Shown piece by piece: positions 8,551-16,485 of a DNA stretch of 64,000 nt. A model generated the notes under the pieces. It saw only the letters and a list, made by a program, of their open reading frames with translations, had not been told where the DNA came from and did no database searches. Source of the DNA: Paraburkholderia mimosarum LMG 23256 = NBRC 106338 (lineage in GTDB: Bacteria > Pseudomonadota > Gammaproteobacteria > Burkholderiales > Burkholderiaceae); assembly GCF_000739815.1 (NCBI RefSeq), contig NZ_BBJJ01000015.1:29932-93931 (forward strand), given 5' to 3'. Made by a program: the position numbers and the translations under genes. Position 1 is the first letter of the stretch, and every line of letters starts with the position of its first letter.

Positions 8551-9852
8551 CTATCGTGTTGATTCGAAGCGGCGCAGGTCGCGCTCATAGGTCGCTTTGG
8601 CGCAGCCGAAGGCCAGCGCGGCGCCAACTGAGACCAGCGGAATCCACTGCAGCGCGCCGAGCAAACCGATGCGGTCTGCGAGCAGGCCGGTCACATAGGG
8701 GCCCGGCGCACCGCCGAGCAGGTTGTTCGCGAGCGTCAACGTGGCGAGTGCCGTCGCGTGGATCGAGGCTGGCACGAGGTTCGTTGCCATCGCACCGGCC
8801 GGCCCCCAGGTGCCGGCGGCGAGAAACACACCGGCGGCGATGACCGCGAACTGGGCGGCGCCCGTCTCCATGCGCATGCCGATCATCAGCAGTACGCATG
8901 ATCCGAGGCAGTACCCGATCGCCAGCGTGACCTTGCCGCGCGGCGAGTTGCGCGCGACCCGGTCCGCGACAACCCCGCAGAGCGACATGCCCACGCCGCT
9001 CACGATCAGCATGAGCGCGGCCGCGAGTGCGGACTTCGCCGGCGCCATATGATGGTAGCGATTGAGGTAGCTGGGCAGCCACGCGATGATGGCGTAGGCG
9101 GTGAACAGTTGAAGACCGCTCCCCACGTAGGTGAAAACCAGCGTGGGCGTACAGAAGAGCGATTTGAGAAGCTCCGGCAACGTTTGAGAAACGCCCTTTG
9201 CACAGCGCTCATGTCGACGCGCATGGCGTTTCACTCGGGCTTCGGTAACGGTTGCGGCGCACGCCAGGACAAGGAGCAGGCCGAACAGCGCCATGCCCAC
9301 GAATGCGACGCGCCAGCCAAAGCGTGCCGCAATCACGCCGCCGGTTGCCATGCCGAGCACCGAACCCAGCATTCCGGCGGAGGTGAAGGCGCCCGTGAGC
9401 GTGGCTCGCATCGATGCCGGAAACACGCTCAGGATGATGGCGAGACCGACGCTGCCATAACCGGCCTCGCCAATCCCCACTAGCAGGCGCGCAGTGAGCA
9501 TGTGACCGTAGTTCCTGGCGAGCCCGCACCCGAGCGTGGCGAGGCTCCAGAAGAGCGCCATCAGTACGACGCTTCGAGTCCGGTTCCAGCGGTCGGCGAC
9601 CAGGGCGACCGGAAAGGCCAGCAACCCGACCATCAGGCCAACCACGCCGCTGAGCAGACCGAGTTGCGCGTCGGTCAAGTTCCATTCGGACTTGAGTTGC
9701 GGGAATACCGCATTGAGCACCTGTCTCGACATGTAGTCGGAGAGCATCAACCCGAAAATCAGCCCGAAGACTACCCAGGCATATACGCGAGGGTGGGTGG
9801 GCCGCACAGTGACGGCGGCCCCTGTCAACGAACCAACGTTTTCTTCCAGCAT
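8551..9852 (-). CDS. MFS transporter
   Basis: A 433-residue major facilitator with about 12 membrane segments and the loop motif DRWNRTRSV after helix 2 (G/D-R-x-x-R type), similar to anion/aromatic-acid:H+ symporters of the ACS group. It lies directly upstream of the SDRs and so may import the substrate of the pathway. The ATG at 9852 has AGAGG before it; the 13 codons further upstream do not look like transporter sequence. It is divergent from the AraC-type regulator gene. Confidence 0.88.
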   Translation of the reverse strand: MLEENVGSLTGAAVTVRPTHPRVYAWVVFGLIFGLMLSDYMSRQVLNAVFPQLKSEWNLTDAQLGLLSGVVGLMVGLLAFPVALVADRWNRTRSVVLMALFWSLATLGCGLARNYGHMLTARLLVGIGEAGYGSVGLAIILSVFPASMRATLTGAFTSAGMLGSVLGMATGGVIAARFGWRVAFVGMALFGLLLVLACAATVTEARVKRHARRHERCAKGVSQTLPELLKSLFCTPTLVFTYVGSGLQLFTAYAIIAWLPSYLNRYHHMAPAKSALAAALMLIVSGVGMSLCGVVADRVARNSPRGKVTLAIGYCLGSCVLLMIGMRMETGAAQFAVIAAGVFLAAGTWGPAGAMATNLVPASIHATALATLTLANNLLGGAPGPYVTGLLADRIGLLGALQWIPLVSVGAALAFGCAKATYERDLRRFESTR

Positions 9853-9974
9853 GCTGACCTCTTGTCGTTTGCTACCCGCAATTCGTTGCATCGCAATGGG
9901 ATGCTGTTCTATCGATCGCCCGCACCCAAGTGCATTGGCGTGTTCGAAGTCTCAGCGAAAGGCAGGCATGGAAT

Positions 9975-10003
9975 TTGACTTTTTGTGGCAACGTTTTTAC
10001 ATT
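9975..10003 (+). promoter_or_regulatory. Sigma-70-type promoter of the AraC-family gene
   Basis: TTGACT (9975-9980), 17-base spacer, TACATT (9998-10003). The regulator's ATG follows 23 bases after the -10 box. It lies in the gap shared with the divergent MFS gene. Confidence 0.6.
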
Positions 10004-10026
10004 TGGTGGCATTGGTGGAGACCCCT

Positions 10027-11034
10027 ATGCCTTCCTTGTTGAGAAGCGCCAGCCTGACCAACTACGTTGATATCGCCCGCGAAGTGGGGCTGGATCCTCA
10101 CGAGCAGCTGCGGCGTGCCGGCATCAGCGGCGCAGCCTTGCTCGATCCGGACATTCGTCTGCCGGCGGGGGCGGCGATGCGCATGCTCGAAGAATCGGCA
10201 AAGATCAGTGGTGCAGAAGATTTCGGCCTTCGCATGGGGGAGACGCGCCAGCCCGCCAATCTCGGTCCGCTGGCCATTGCCCTGCAGGAGGAGCCCACGC
10301 TGCGGCGGGCGCTCGAGTCGTTTTGCCGTTACGTGCGTCTGCAGAACGAGGCGATGGGCGCGCGCGTGGAGGCGACAGGCGACATCGCGGTGCTCATGGT
10401 CGAAGTTCTCAATGCGGGGCCCGGAACGTTTCGCCAGTCCATCGAACTGGTCGTCTGCGTACTGCACCGCACGCTCACCAGACTTCTGGGCAGTGACTGG
10501 AGGCCGCGCGGTATCTGCTTTTCGCACCCACCGCCGGCCGCGCTCGCCACCCATCGGCGCGTCTTCGGCGTGCCCGTCGATTTCAATAGTGACTTCAATG
10601 GCATCGTGCTGAAACGATCCGATCTGGATGCACCGATCTCGTCGTATGACGCGTTGCTCGCTTCACATGCGCGAGATCTCCTCGATGCGAAGCTGGCGCA
10701 ATCGCACGCGAGCGTGCCCGAGAAAGTAAGGGAACTGGTCTTTGCGCTGTTGCCGGTTGGCGAATGCGATTCCGAACGGGTGGCGCAGGAACTGGGCATG
10801 CATAGAAAGACCCTGTACCGGTACCTTGCCGCGCATGGACATACGTATCAAACGCTCGTCGACGAAGTGCGTGCCGAACTCGTGACGCGCTATGTCGAAG
10901 CCGGCGAGCGTCCCTTTACCGATGTGGCGAGGCTGCTGGGCTTCTCGTCGCTGAGCGCGTTCTCGAGGTGGTTCTCGAGCCGGTATGGATGCACCGTGTC
11001 CTCGTGGAGACGTGCTAGCGGTTCCAAGGCTTGA
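10027..11034 (+). CDS. AraC-family transcriptional regulator
   Basis: 335 residues. The first ~190 match the arabinose-binding-like N-terminal domain of the OruR/ArgR-type AraC subgroup (start near SASLTNYVDIAREVGLDP; LPAGAAMRMLEESA). The last ~85 hold two helix-turn-helix units (ERVAQELGMHRKTLYRYL, then FTDVARLLGFSSLSAFSRWF). I chose the ATG at 10027, preceded by GGTGGAG. The 14 codons upstream overlap the promoter. It is divergent from the MFS-SDR-oxygenase genes, so it is the natural candidate for their activator. A 9-base inverted repeat (11018-11026 / 11047-11055) spans its stop codon. Confidence 0.92.
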   Translation: MPSLLRSASLTNYVDIAREVGLDPHEQLRRAGISGAALLDPDIRLPAGAAMRMLEESAKISGAEDFGLRMGETRQPANLGPLAIALQEEPTLRRALESFCRYVRLQNEAMGARVEATGDIAVLMVEVLNAGPGTFRQSIELVVCVLHRTLTRLLGSDWRPRGICFSHPPPAALATHRRVFGVPVDFNSDFNGIVLKRSDLDAPISSYDALLASHARDLLDAKLAQSHASVPEKVRELVFALLPVGECDSERVAQELGMHRKTLYRYLAAHGHTYQTLVDEVRAELVTRYVEAGERPFTDVARLLGFSSLSAFSRWFSSRYGCTVSSWRRASGSKA

Positions 11035-11087
11035 AAGCTTGTTCGCTGGAACCGCCAGCGACGCCGGCGCCTGCGGCTCACTCTTGG

Positions 11088-11864
11088 TCAGGGCTGGCTC
11101 ACGGTGATGTTGAAAGTCACATCTTCTGTGAAGACACCCGGAATGGAACCGATCACATGAATCGTGTGCGGCCCCAGTGGGAGCGGTTTTATCATCAGCC
11201 AGTATCCGTCGCTTATGGCCATGCCTGAACCTGCACCAGATAGCGGTGGAGAGTCCGTTACGAAGAAATTGTTATGCGGTACAGAGAATTGAAAGAACGG
11301 CGATTGCACCCGGAATGGAGATGACGGCGGCTGCACTCCACTGACTGGTATGTTATCAATCGTGGCACTCACGGAGGTGACGAGGTTAATTATGTTTTTG
11401 GCACACACGCGGCAATCAGATTCAACTGAACAGCCAGGACCGGTCGGATTTGATGATGAAAAAGCACCCGCCGGTAGCTCGTAGGTGGAGCAGTCCGCGT
11501 TAATAATCGGCACAAAAATGTATTTCCCGGCGGGCACCTTGCATTGCTCGATTGCTGGCTTTGCGGCCAAAGAGCCTGATGGACCGGTCAGGAACCAGAC
11601 CGGTCCAGACTGGTTGACGCTACAGTGTGTTCCGTCGTTGTAACCCGAAGGGTTCGGCCGAGGCGGCCCATACGGTATTGCAAGTAACCATTGCCACCAC
11701 GCCGCAGACCACTGATTGTAGGTCATCCCGTCGACCGTTTGCTGCGGCGGTACGATAACTGTGTCCTGGCCATCAGCCAGCACCTCCTGGCTCGCGACGC
11801 CGAAGAGGATGCCGACCGTTGCTAAGGCGAGCGCATGTCGCCGAATCTTTGTGTTGCAGTTCAT
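11088..11864 (-). CDS. Secreted protein of unknown function
   Basis: 258 residues with a clear signal peptide (RRHALALATVGILFGVASQEVLA). An ideal GGAGGTCATA precedes the ATG at 11864. The mature protein is Pro/Ser/Gly-rich with at least five cysteines, and it starts with a Trp-rich WSAAWWQWLLAIPYG segment. Its C-terminal half looks all-beta (alternating hydrophobics, LPLGPHTIHVIGS like an Ig-type strand pair). I do not recognise the family. Codon use and base make-up are less GC-biased than the flanks. It lies downstream of the propeller and small lipoprotein genes on the same strand, so the three may act together at the cell surface. Confidence 0.75.
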   Translation of the reverse strand: MNCNTKIRRHALALATVGILFGVASQEVLADGQDTVIVPPQQTVDGMTYNQWSAAWWQWLLAIPYGPPRPNPSGYNDGTHCSVNQSGPVWFLTGPSGSLAAKPAIEQCKVPAGKYIFVPIINADCSTYELPAGAFSSSNPTGPGCSVESDCRVCAKNIINLVTSVSATIDNIPVSGVQPPSSPFRVQSPFFQFSVPHNNFFVTDSPPLSGAGSGMAISDGYWLMIKPLPLGPHTIHVIGSIPGVFTEDVTFNITVSQP

Positions 11865-12210
11865 TATGACCTCCATTGAATGAACGACCAACGGTGCTGC
11901 CATCAACTGAGCTGACAATAAGGTTTAAGTTACTGTCCGTGGCGTGCGCATTCCAAGGCGCTCTGCCAGGTCGGACAGAAATGGTGCCTGTCTGGATGGC
12001 CTGGTCACAACCACTGGTGCAGCTGGTGCCGTCTGGAGCGGAGGGCCGAGTTGATGACGTGCTATGCGCTCGTGCCGCCGATGTTTGCAGGGCGTTCTTG
12101 AGGTCACCCGCAGTTCGCACTCTTCTAAAGCACACACATCCCCTGGGCTTAACGAGCAAGCAAGGCCTGGCTGACCGCCAGGCCCATCCTTTCTACGATG
12201 CACGCAGTTT
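11865..12210. other. Intergenic region; hairpin after the propeller gene
   Basis: No convincing gene. The hairpin GCCTGGC / GCCAGGC at about 12165-12183 lies just past the propeller stop codon and, on the minus strand, leads into TTGCTTGCT. It may be a weak terminator. Overlapping ORFs of ~110-150 codons here lack start signals and domains. Confidence 0.45.
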
Positions 12211-13356
12211 TTAGTTGTCGTAGTCCAGCGTCGCAGGGTCGCTGTTCTTAAAGATTGGATACCACGGCGACTGTAACGGGCCGCCCGTGGAGTTGGCCGG
12301 CACGATGACGTTGCACTGTATGGTCGGGCTCGTAGTCGTGGTCGTGGTATTGCAACGCCGCACCTCACCTGTCGTCGTCTTGTCACTACCCGTGTTAGGC
12401 GAACCAGTGATTGGGACGTACAGATACCCGCCCGGCCCGAAGATGATTGCTTCTGCGTATGACCTGAGCGAACCGGCTACATCCAGCTCGACCTTGTCGA
12501 GCAGGTGACCGGTCTTTCCGTCAAGCTTCAGTATTTTGTCGGTGTCCGTGGCCCCAGCACGGAAGCTCGTCACCCACAGATTGCCTTTGCTGTCAAAGAC
12601 CAAGCCCTCAGGGCGATGCAAATCGGGGACTGTTGCATCGGACGCAAATACGTCAACGAATGCATTGGTCCGTGGGTCGAAGCGCAAGACGTAGCCAACT
12701 GAAGGGTCATGTGGGTCTTTCGAGACGGGGCATGCTCTTGCAGAGACGTACAGTAGTCCGTCGGGTCCGAAGACAACTCCACGCGGGTAAAACCCCGGCT
12801 TGAAGTTCTTCCGGTTGAGGTTACCCTTGAAAGCACCCGCCGCATCATATTCCTTTACGTCGCCTTCGTTAGCACATTTGTTGTTCGCCACACCATCATC
12901 GGCCACATAAAAGTAGTTGTTTGGGCCGCCGCGCACGATGCCGCGAGGCGAGAAAGGCGCGTTGGGGTCAGTCGAAGAGACTAGTTTGCCGATAAATGTA
13001 CCGGTCTTCGCATCAAAGCGCATCACCTCACCGTTATTTGGAGTGTTTACGTTCTGATTGACGACCACGAGCTGCCCATCTGTAAAAATCATTCCCCGTG
13101 GCCCGGTCAGTCCGGCAGCCGCCGCCCCGGAAGCCACGAAGGGGCCAATGTATGCCCCAGTCAAATTAAACTGCTTGATGGAATTGTCTCCCGCGTCGCC
13201 AATGAACAGCTGCTGTGCGGTTGAAGATTGACTGACCATCAACGCACTGAACCCCACCGCTGCCGAAAGCAGCATGGAGCGCAGCACGCCTTGAGTGAAC
13301 CGACATGTTGTATGCCAGGAGCGACTGCCTGAAGAGACAAGAGAATATGCAAACAT
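12211..13356 (-). CDS. Secreted NHL-like beta-propeller protein
   Basis: 381 residues. It starts at the ATG at 13356, which has a strong GGAGGCG site. The first ~47 residues form a long signal region ending in VSQSSTAQQ. The mature chain repeats blades of the form GPRGMIF..GQLVVVN, SPRGIVR..NYFYVAD, YPRGVVFGPDGLLYVS, RPEGLVFDSKGNLWVT and AEAIIFGPGGYLYVP, each roughly 45-60 residues apart: the NHL/SMP-30-like propeller pattern. Such propellers bind ligands or sugars; no enzyme site is evident. The C-terminal tail has a Thr run and ends in FKNSDPATLDYDN. A near-match to this tail survives in a broken gene at 43113-43284. Confidence 0.82.
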   Translation of the reverse strand: MFAYSLVSSGSRSWHTTCRFTQGVLRSMLLSAAVGFSALMVSQSSTAQQLFIGDAGDNSIKQFNLTGAYIGPFVASGAAAAGLTGPRGMIFTDGQLVVVNQNVNTPNNGEVMRFDAKTGTFIGKLVSSTDPNAPFSPRGIVRGGPNNYFYVADDGVANNKCANEGDVKEYDAAGAFKGNLNRKNFKPGFYPRGVVFGPDGLLYVSARACPVSKDPHDPSVGYVLRFDPRTNAFVDVFASDATVPDLHRPEGLVFDSKGNLWVTSFRAGATDTDKILKLDGKTGHLLDKVELDVAGSLRSYAEAIIFGPGGYLYVPITGSPNTGSDKTTTGEVRRCNTTTTTTSPTIQCNVIVPANSTGGPLQSPWYPIFKNSDPATLDYDN

Positions 13357-13435
13357 TTGACGCCTCCATTTGGTATTTACCACTTGGTGTCGCAACAAGA
13401 AGGTCGGGTAGAGCCGGCGCGATGTCCTGGTTGCG

Positions 13436-13588
13436 CTATCCGCCGTTTGCCAGCGTCGACGAAGCTGAATTGTCGGCTGCGGAACCGGCGGGACCTGCGT
13501 TTCCGCCGCCGCATGCGCTCAATGTCGTTGCGACCAATAGGGCAAATGCTGTTGCGTGCATGGTCCTAAGCAAGATGTAATGGATCAT
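13436..13588 (-). CDS. Small lipoprotein (50 residues)
   Basis: Too short for usual gene callers. The ATG at 13588 has TTTAGGAG at ideal spacing. The protein begins MIHYILLRTMHATAFALLVA and carries a lipobox (LSAC) with the lipidation Cys at residue 26, followed by GGGN. The remaining ~24 residues are Gly/Ala/Ser-rich and end ANGG. It lies 79 bases upstream of the propeller gene, same strand, so co-transcription is likely. It could serve as a membrane anchor or chaperone-like partner for the propeller. That is a guess; the existence of the gene is well supported by start signal and lipobox. Confidence 0.7.
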   Translation of the reverse strand: MIHYILLRTMHATAFALLVATTLSACGGGNAGPAGSAADNSASSTLANGG

Positions 13589-13811
13589 TACGGACTCCTA
13601 AAGGAAAACAAGAAAACGCATTCTGGCGAGTTGACAGGTGACAATGGACTTCGCATGTCGCGACGACCATCTCCAGATAGACCGGTAGGTGAACAAACGC
13701 AATCGCCGCGCACTCCGCGCTTTGTGAGCGGTGCAGACGGGCGCACGTGAGCGCCGGATAGGGCGCGCCGAGGCGCTATTGGCGGGAAAACAAGAGCCTG
13801 TGCAGTAAGCA

Positions 13812-13866
13812 GGTGTCCATGGACACCAACTCTTGTTGGTTCACTATATCGTCCTGGACACCAACT
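13812..13866. repeat. Palindrome plus direct repeat (possible mobile-element end)
   Basis: GGTGTCCATGGACACC (13812-13827) is a perfect 16-bp palindrome. The 12-mer TGGACACCAACT occurs at 13820-13831 and again at 13855-13866. Arrangements like this are common at insertion-sequence ends, but no transposase gene is adjacent. Confidence 0.45.
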
Positions 13867-13933
13867 TAGCTAGCAAACCAAGGTGAGGCGTACGTTCTAA
13901 TATATGAGTAAAGCCTAGGGCAGCGTTTGGTAG

Positions 13934-14140
13934 ATTACAACCCACGACGATTATAAATTTGAGGATTCGGAATGGCTGAAGTCGTTACCGAATACAAACG
14001 CCGAATTCCATGAATATTACAAAGATTTTAATACGAAGATTTTCGGGAGCTTTCCTCCTGTCACAAGTAAAGCGCGCCCCGATGGCGATAACGGAGCCGG
14101 CGAGGTGTTGACGCCGGCAATCGAAATAAAGGGCTGTTGA
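13934..14140 (+). pseudogene. Possible gene fragment without a start codon
   Basis: A 68-codon open frame between stop codons, with protein-like composition (segments DDYKFEDSEWLKSLPN, AEFHEYYKDF and VLTPAIEIKGC). No ATG, GTG or TTG start with a ribosome site is present, so if real it is the 3' end of a lost gene. The family is not recognised. Confidence 0.25.
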
Positions 14141-14308
14141 AACGGCGAACTATTAGCAGCACCCGCCACCTGCCTCCCAATTGCCTGACCGCCACATGGA
14201 GGCCGTTGGCGCCTCAAATGGTATCTGCCTCGTCAAGTGGTTTCATTGTCATCGGTGGACCGACGGCGAGCGACTCGCGCCGCTGGCCAGGCTCGACGTC
14301 CAGTTGGC

Positions 14309-15046
14309 AGCCATGGCGACAACGTGCCCGTGCGCCTGAAGCTCCTGCAGGTGCTTGTACTTGTCTTCAGGTAGCACGCCGGCCTTGACGCCATCAAGTG
14401 CGAGTGCCTTCGCCACCGAGTTCGCGGTGACGGAATTGTCGCCGGTGAGCATCACAATCTGCACGCCGGACTCTTTCAGCAGACGCACCGCGTCCGGCGT
14501 CGTCCCTTTAACGGGTCCGCTACCCCGATGTAGCCAGCAAGTTCGCTGTCTATCGCGACATACATAACCGTTTGCCCGGCCTCGCGCAGCGTGTCGGTAT
14601 TTTCTTCGACCGACCCGAACAATTGATTTTCCGCTCTTCCATCAGGCGCACATTGCCCAAGGAGACCGCGTATCCCTCGAGTTTTCCTGTCACGCCTTTG
14701 CCGGGCACCGAGTCGAAAGCGTCTACGCGACTCGTCTCTGTTCCAGCGTCTTTCGCGTGCATGATGATGGCTTGCGCGAGGGGGTGTTCGCTCGCGCCTT
14801 CGAGACTTGTAGCGTAAGCAAGCACCTGGGATTCGGACCAGCCAGCCAGCGCAACGACAGTCTGTCCGCGCGGTTTGCCCTCCGTAAGGGTTCCGGTCTT
14901 GTCGACCACGACGGTGTCGACCTTCTCCATCAACTCGAGGGCTTCCGCGTCCTTGACGAGCACGCCTTCGCGAGCGCCGCGTCCAATCCCGACGATGATG
15001 GAAACCGGGGTGGCCAAGCCGAGCGCGCACGGACAGCATTGTTTTT
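14309..15046 (-). pseudogene. Copper-type P1B ATPase, broken remnant
   Basis: The reading on the minus strand shows CCPCALGLATPVS, VVDKTGTLTEGKP, SEHPLAQAI, GYIGVADPLKG and VMLTGDN in the right order for a CopA-like ATPase. The parts lie in different frames. One shift is near 14625 (RKINCSG / LFGSVEEN) and another near 14505, where PLKG should lead into TTPDAVRLLKE. The 5' part (metal-binding domain, first six helices, TGES) is missing; the break is immediately before CPC. The 3' part stops before GDGVNDAP. It is a non-functional relic. The 5' break abuts the inverted repeat at 15047-15088. Confidence 0.9.
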
Positions 15047-15088
15047 GTCGGGACAGGAATCGTTTGCCAATCACCAATCTGTCCCGAC
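15047..15088. repeat. Perfect 10-bp inverted repeat at the pseudogene break
   Basis: GTCGGGACAG (15047-15056) and CTGTCCCGAC (15079-15088) are separated by 22 bases. It sits exactly where the ATPase remnant loses homology, so it is probably the scar or terminal repeat of an insertion sequence. Confidence 0.5.
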
Positions 15089-15098
15089 TTGCAACATC

Positions 15099-15128
15099 TG
15101 ACAACACGAGTGGTAACATTTGTTGTCA
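15099..15128. promoter_or_regulatory. Operator-like inverted repeat before the RpiR gene
   Basis: TGACAACA (15099-15106) and TGTTGTCA (15121-15128) form a perfect 8-bp inverted repeat 20 bases before the RpiR start codon. The same ACAACA/TGTTGT half-sites recur before the aminotransferase region at 16125-16138, which suggests autoregulation plus control of that gene. Confidence 0.6.
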
Positions 15129-15147
15129 CCCACTGCCCGAGCATCGC

Positions 15148-16008
15148 ATGCCAGACAGTTTCGAACAGCTCGCCGCGCTGATCCGCGCACGCTTCGCCGA
15201 TTTGAGTCCGCAGTTCCAGACCGGCGCCGCATTCCTGCTCGACCACCCCGACGAAGTGGCCGTCTCGTCGATGCGCAAGGTCGCCGAGCGCGCCCGCGTG
15301 CAGCCTGCGTCGCTAGTGCGGCTCTCCCAGCTACTGGGCTTTCCGGGCTGGAACGAGCTGCGCGACCTGTTCGTCGCGAGAGTGCGCACGCGGCCCGAGC
15401 CCCTTTCTTCGCGGGCCCGCTCGCTCGTGGCGGGCAGCACGAAGGACGGCCTCGCGCGCGAGATGCTCCTCGCGCAGCAGCATAATCTGGAGGCGAGCGC
15501 CGCCCAAAACACCCACTCGATGGTCGAGGCCGCGCGCCTGCTGCGCCGCGCGAAACACGTGCACGTGGCGGGCTTCCGCTCGTGCTACGCGGTGGCGTTC
15601 GGGCTGGTCTACGGCTATCGGTTCTTTCGCCCTTCGGTTTCGTTGCTGGGCGGCGAGGCTGGGACGCTGGAAATGCAACTGCTCGGCATCGAGCGCGACA
15701 GCGCGACGATTGTTGTGAGCTTCGCACCGTATTCGGTCGAGGCGGTGCGCGTGGCAGAGGCCGCGCTCGCGAAAGGCGGCCGACTGATCGCGATCACCGA
15801 CAGCGCCGTTTCGCCGATTGCGCTCCATGCCCACAAGGCGCTGATCTTCACGCACGAAAGCCCGTCGTTTTTCCCCTCGCTCGTGGCGGCCACGGCCCTG
15901 GCCGAATCGCTCGTCGCGCATCTGCTGGCGCTCGAAGGTTCGGGCGGGATCGCCCAACTCGAACAGGCCGAGCGTTCGCTGAACGCGCGTGGCGCCTACG
16001 TGCCCTGA
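15148..16008 (+). CDS. MurR/RpiR-family transcriptional regulator
   Basis: 286 residues: N-terminal winged HTH of the RpiR type (FLLDHPDEVAVSSMRKVAERARVQPASLVRLSQLLGFPGWNELR), then a SIS sugar/phosphosugar-like domain from ~130 (HVHVAGFRSCYAVAFGL; VVSFAPYSVEAVRVAEAALAKGGRLIAITDS). The start is the ATG at 15148; the longer open frame to 14875 runs through the pseudogene. It lies 477 bases upstream of the class III aminotransferase, and both carry similar TGTTGT operators. RpiR proteins near aminotransferases often sense an amine, amino acid or sugar-like ligand through the SIS domain. The ligand is not known here. Confidence 0.9.
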   Translation: MPDSFEQLAALIRARFADLSPQFQTGAAFLLDHPDEVAVSSMRKVAERARVQPASLVRLSQLLGFPGWNELRDLFVARVRTRPEPLSSRARSLVAGSTKDGLAREMLLAQQHNLEASAAQNTHSMVEAARLLRRAKHVHVAGFRSCYAVAFGLVYGYRFFRPSVSLLGGEAGTLEMQLLGIERDSATIVVSFAPYSVEAVRVAEAALAKGGRLIAITDSAVSPIALHAHKALIFTHESPSFFPSLVAATALAESLVAHLLALEGSGGIAQLEQAERSLNARGAYVP

Positions 16009-16485
16009 GGGCGGGGCGCTCCCTTCGATCCTCTGTGTTCCCGTTCCCGGGTACCGTTGCGAAACGGCATCCGGCTTCAACTTCTTCGCTCATATCTCGT
16101 TTGTTGTTGTTTGTGCTTTTGTTGACAACATATGTTGTTTGGCCGTATAAAACGCAATGCAGAGGACTGACGCAAGAACGGAGCGGGAAAATCGATGCGC
16201 CACCGATTCGTCGCGCGACCGCCCGCTCCGGCTCGGCGAGTTGCTGCCCTCGGGCGTACGTTTCACGACCGCGCGGGCACTGGGATGCCTGGCTTGCGCA
16301 ACGACCCCCACGATCCCGAAGACGAAAACAGGCTCGCCACCGCATGCATGCGCATCGAGCGGCGTGGTGTCGCGCTGGACGTTGGGCAGGCCGGCGCGCG
16401 GGTGCTCGGCTTCCATATCGATTCGGATGCGCGCGAGGCTGGCGACGCGGCGCGTTGATCGTCCACCGACTTCATCGAGGACCCT
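16009..16485. other. Intergenic region with operator; no supported gene
   Basis: Holds the palindrome at 16125-16138. An 87-codon plus-strand ORF at 16195-16458 and a 110-codon one at 16157-16489 overlap in different frames. Neither has a recognisable domain; the first has only a distant purine-rich stretch before its ATG. It could be a leader region or a decayed gene. Confidence 0.45.
16125..16138. promoter_or_regulatory. Perfect 14-bp palindrome, likely RpiR operator
   Basis: ACAACATATGTTGT is a perfect palindrome in an AT-rich stretch (TTTTGTTGACAACATATGTTGTTTGG). Its half-sites match the inverted repeat before the RpiR gene at 15099-15128. It lies upstream of the aminotransferase gene. 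Confidence 0.6.

Larger units (their letters stand above)
13589..14308. other. Scrambled AT-richer region with repeats and gene relics
   Basis: No intact gene. It holds the palindrome and direct repeats at 13812-13866 and a start-less frame at 13934-14140. The remainder, including an ORF at 14017-14217, shows nothing recognisable. Base composition drops relative to the flanks. The region probably arose by insertion and decay. Confidence 0.55.

Noticed and set aside
11018..11055. 9-base inverted repeat over the AraC-family stop codon as a terminator
   Set aside because: Stem is long-looped and lacks a T-run; mentioned only in the gene entry.
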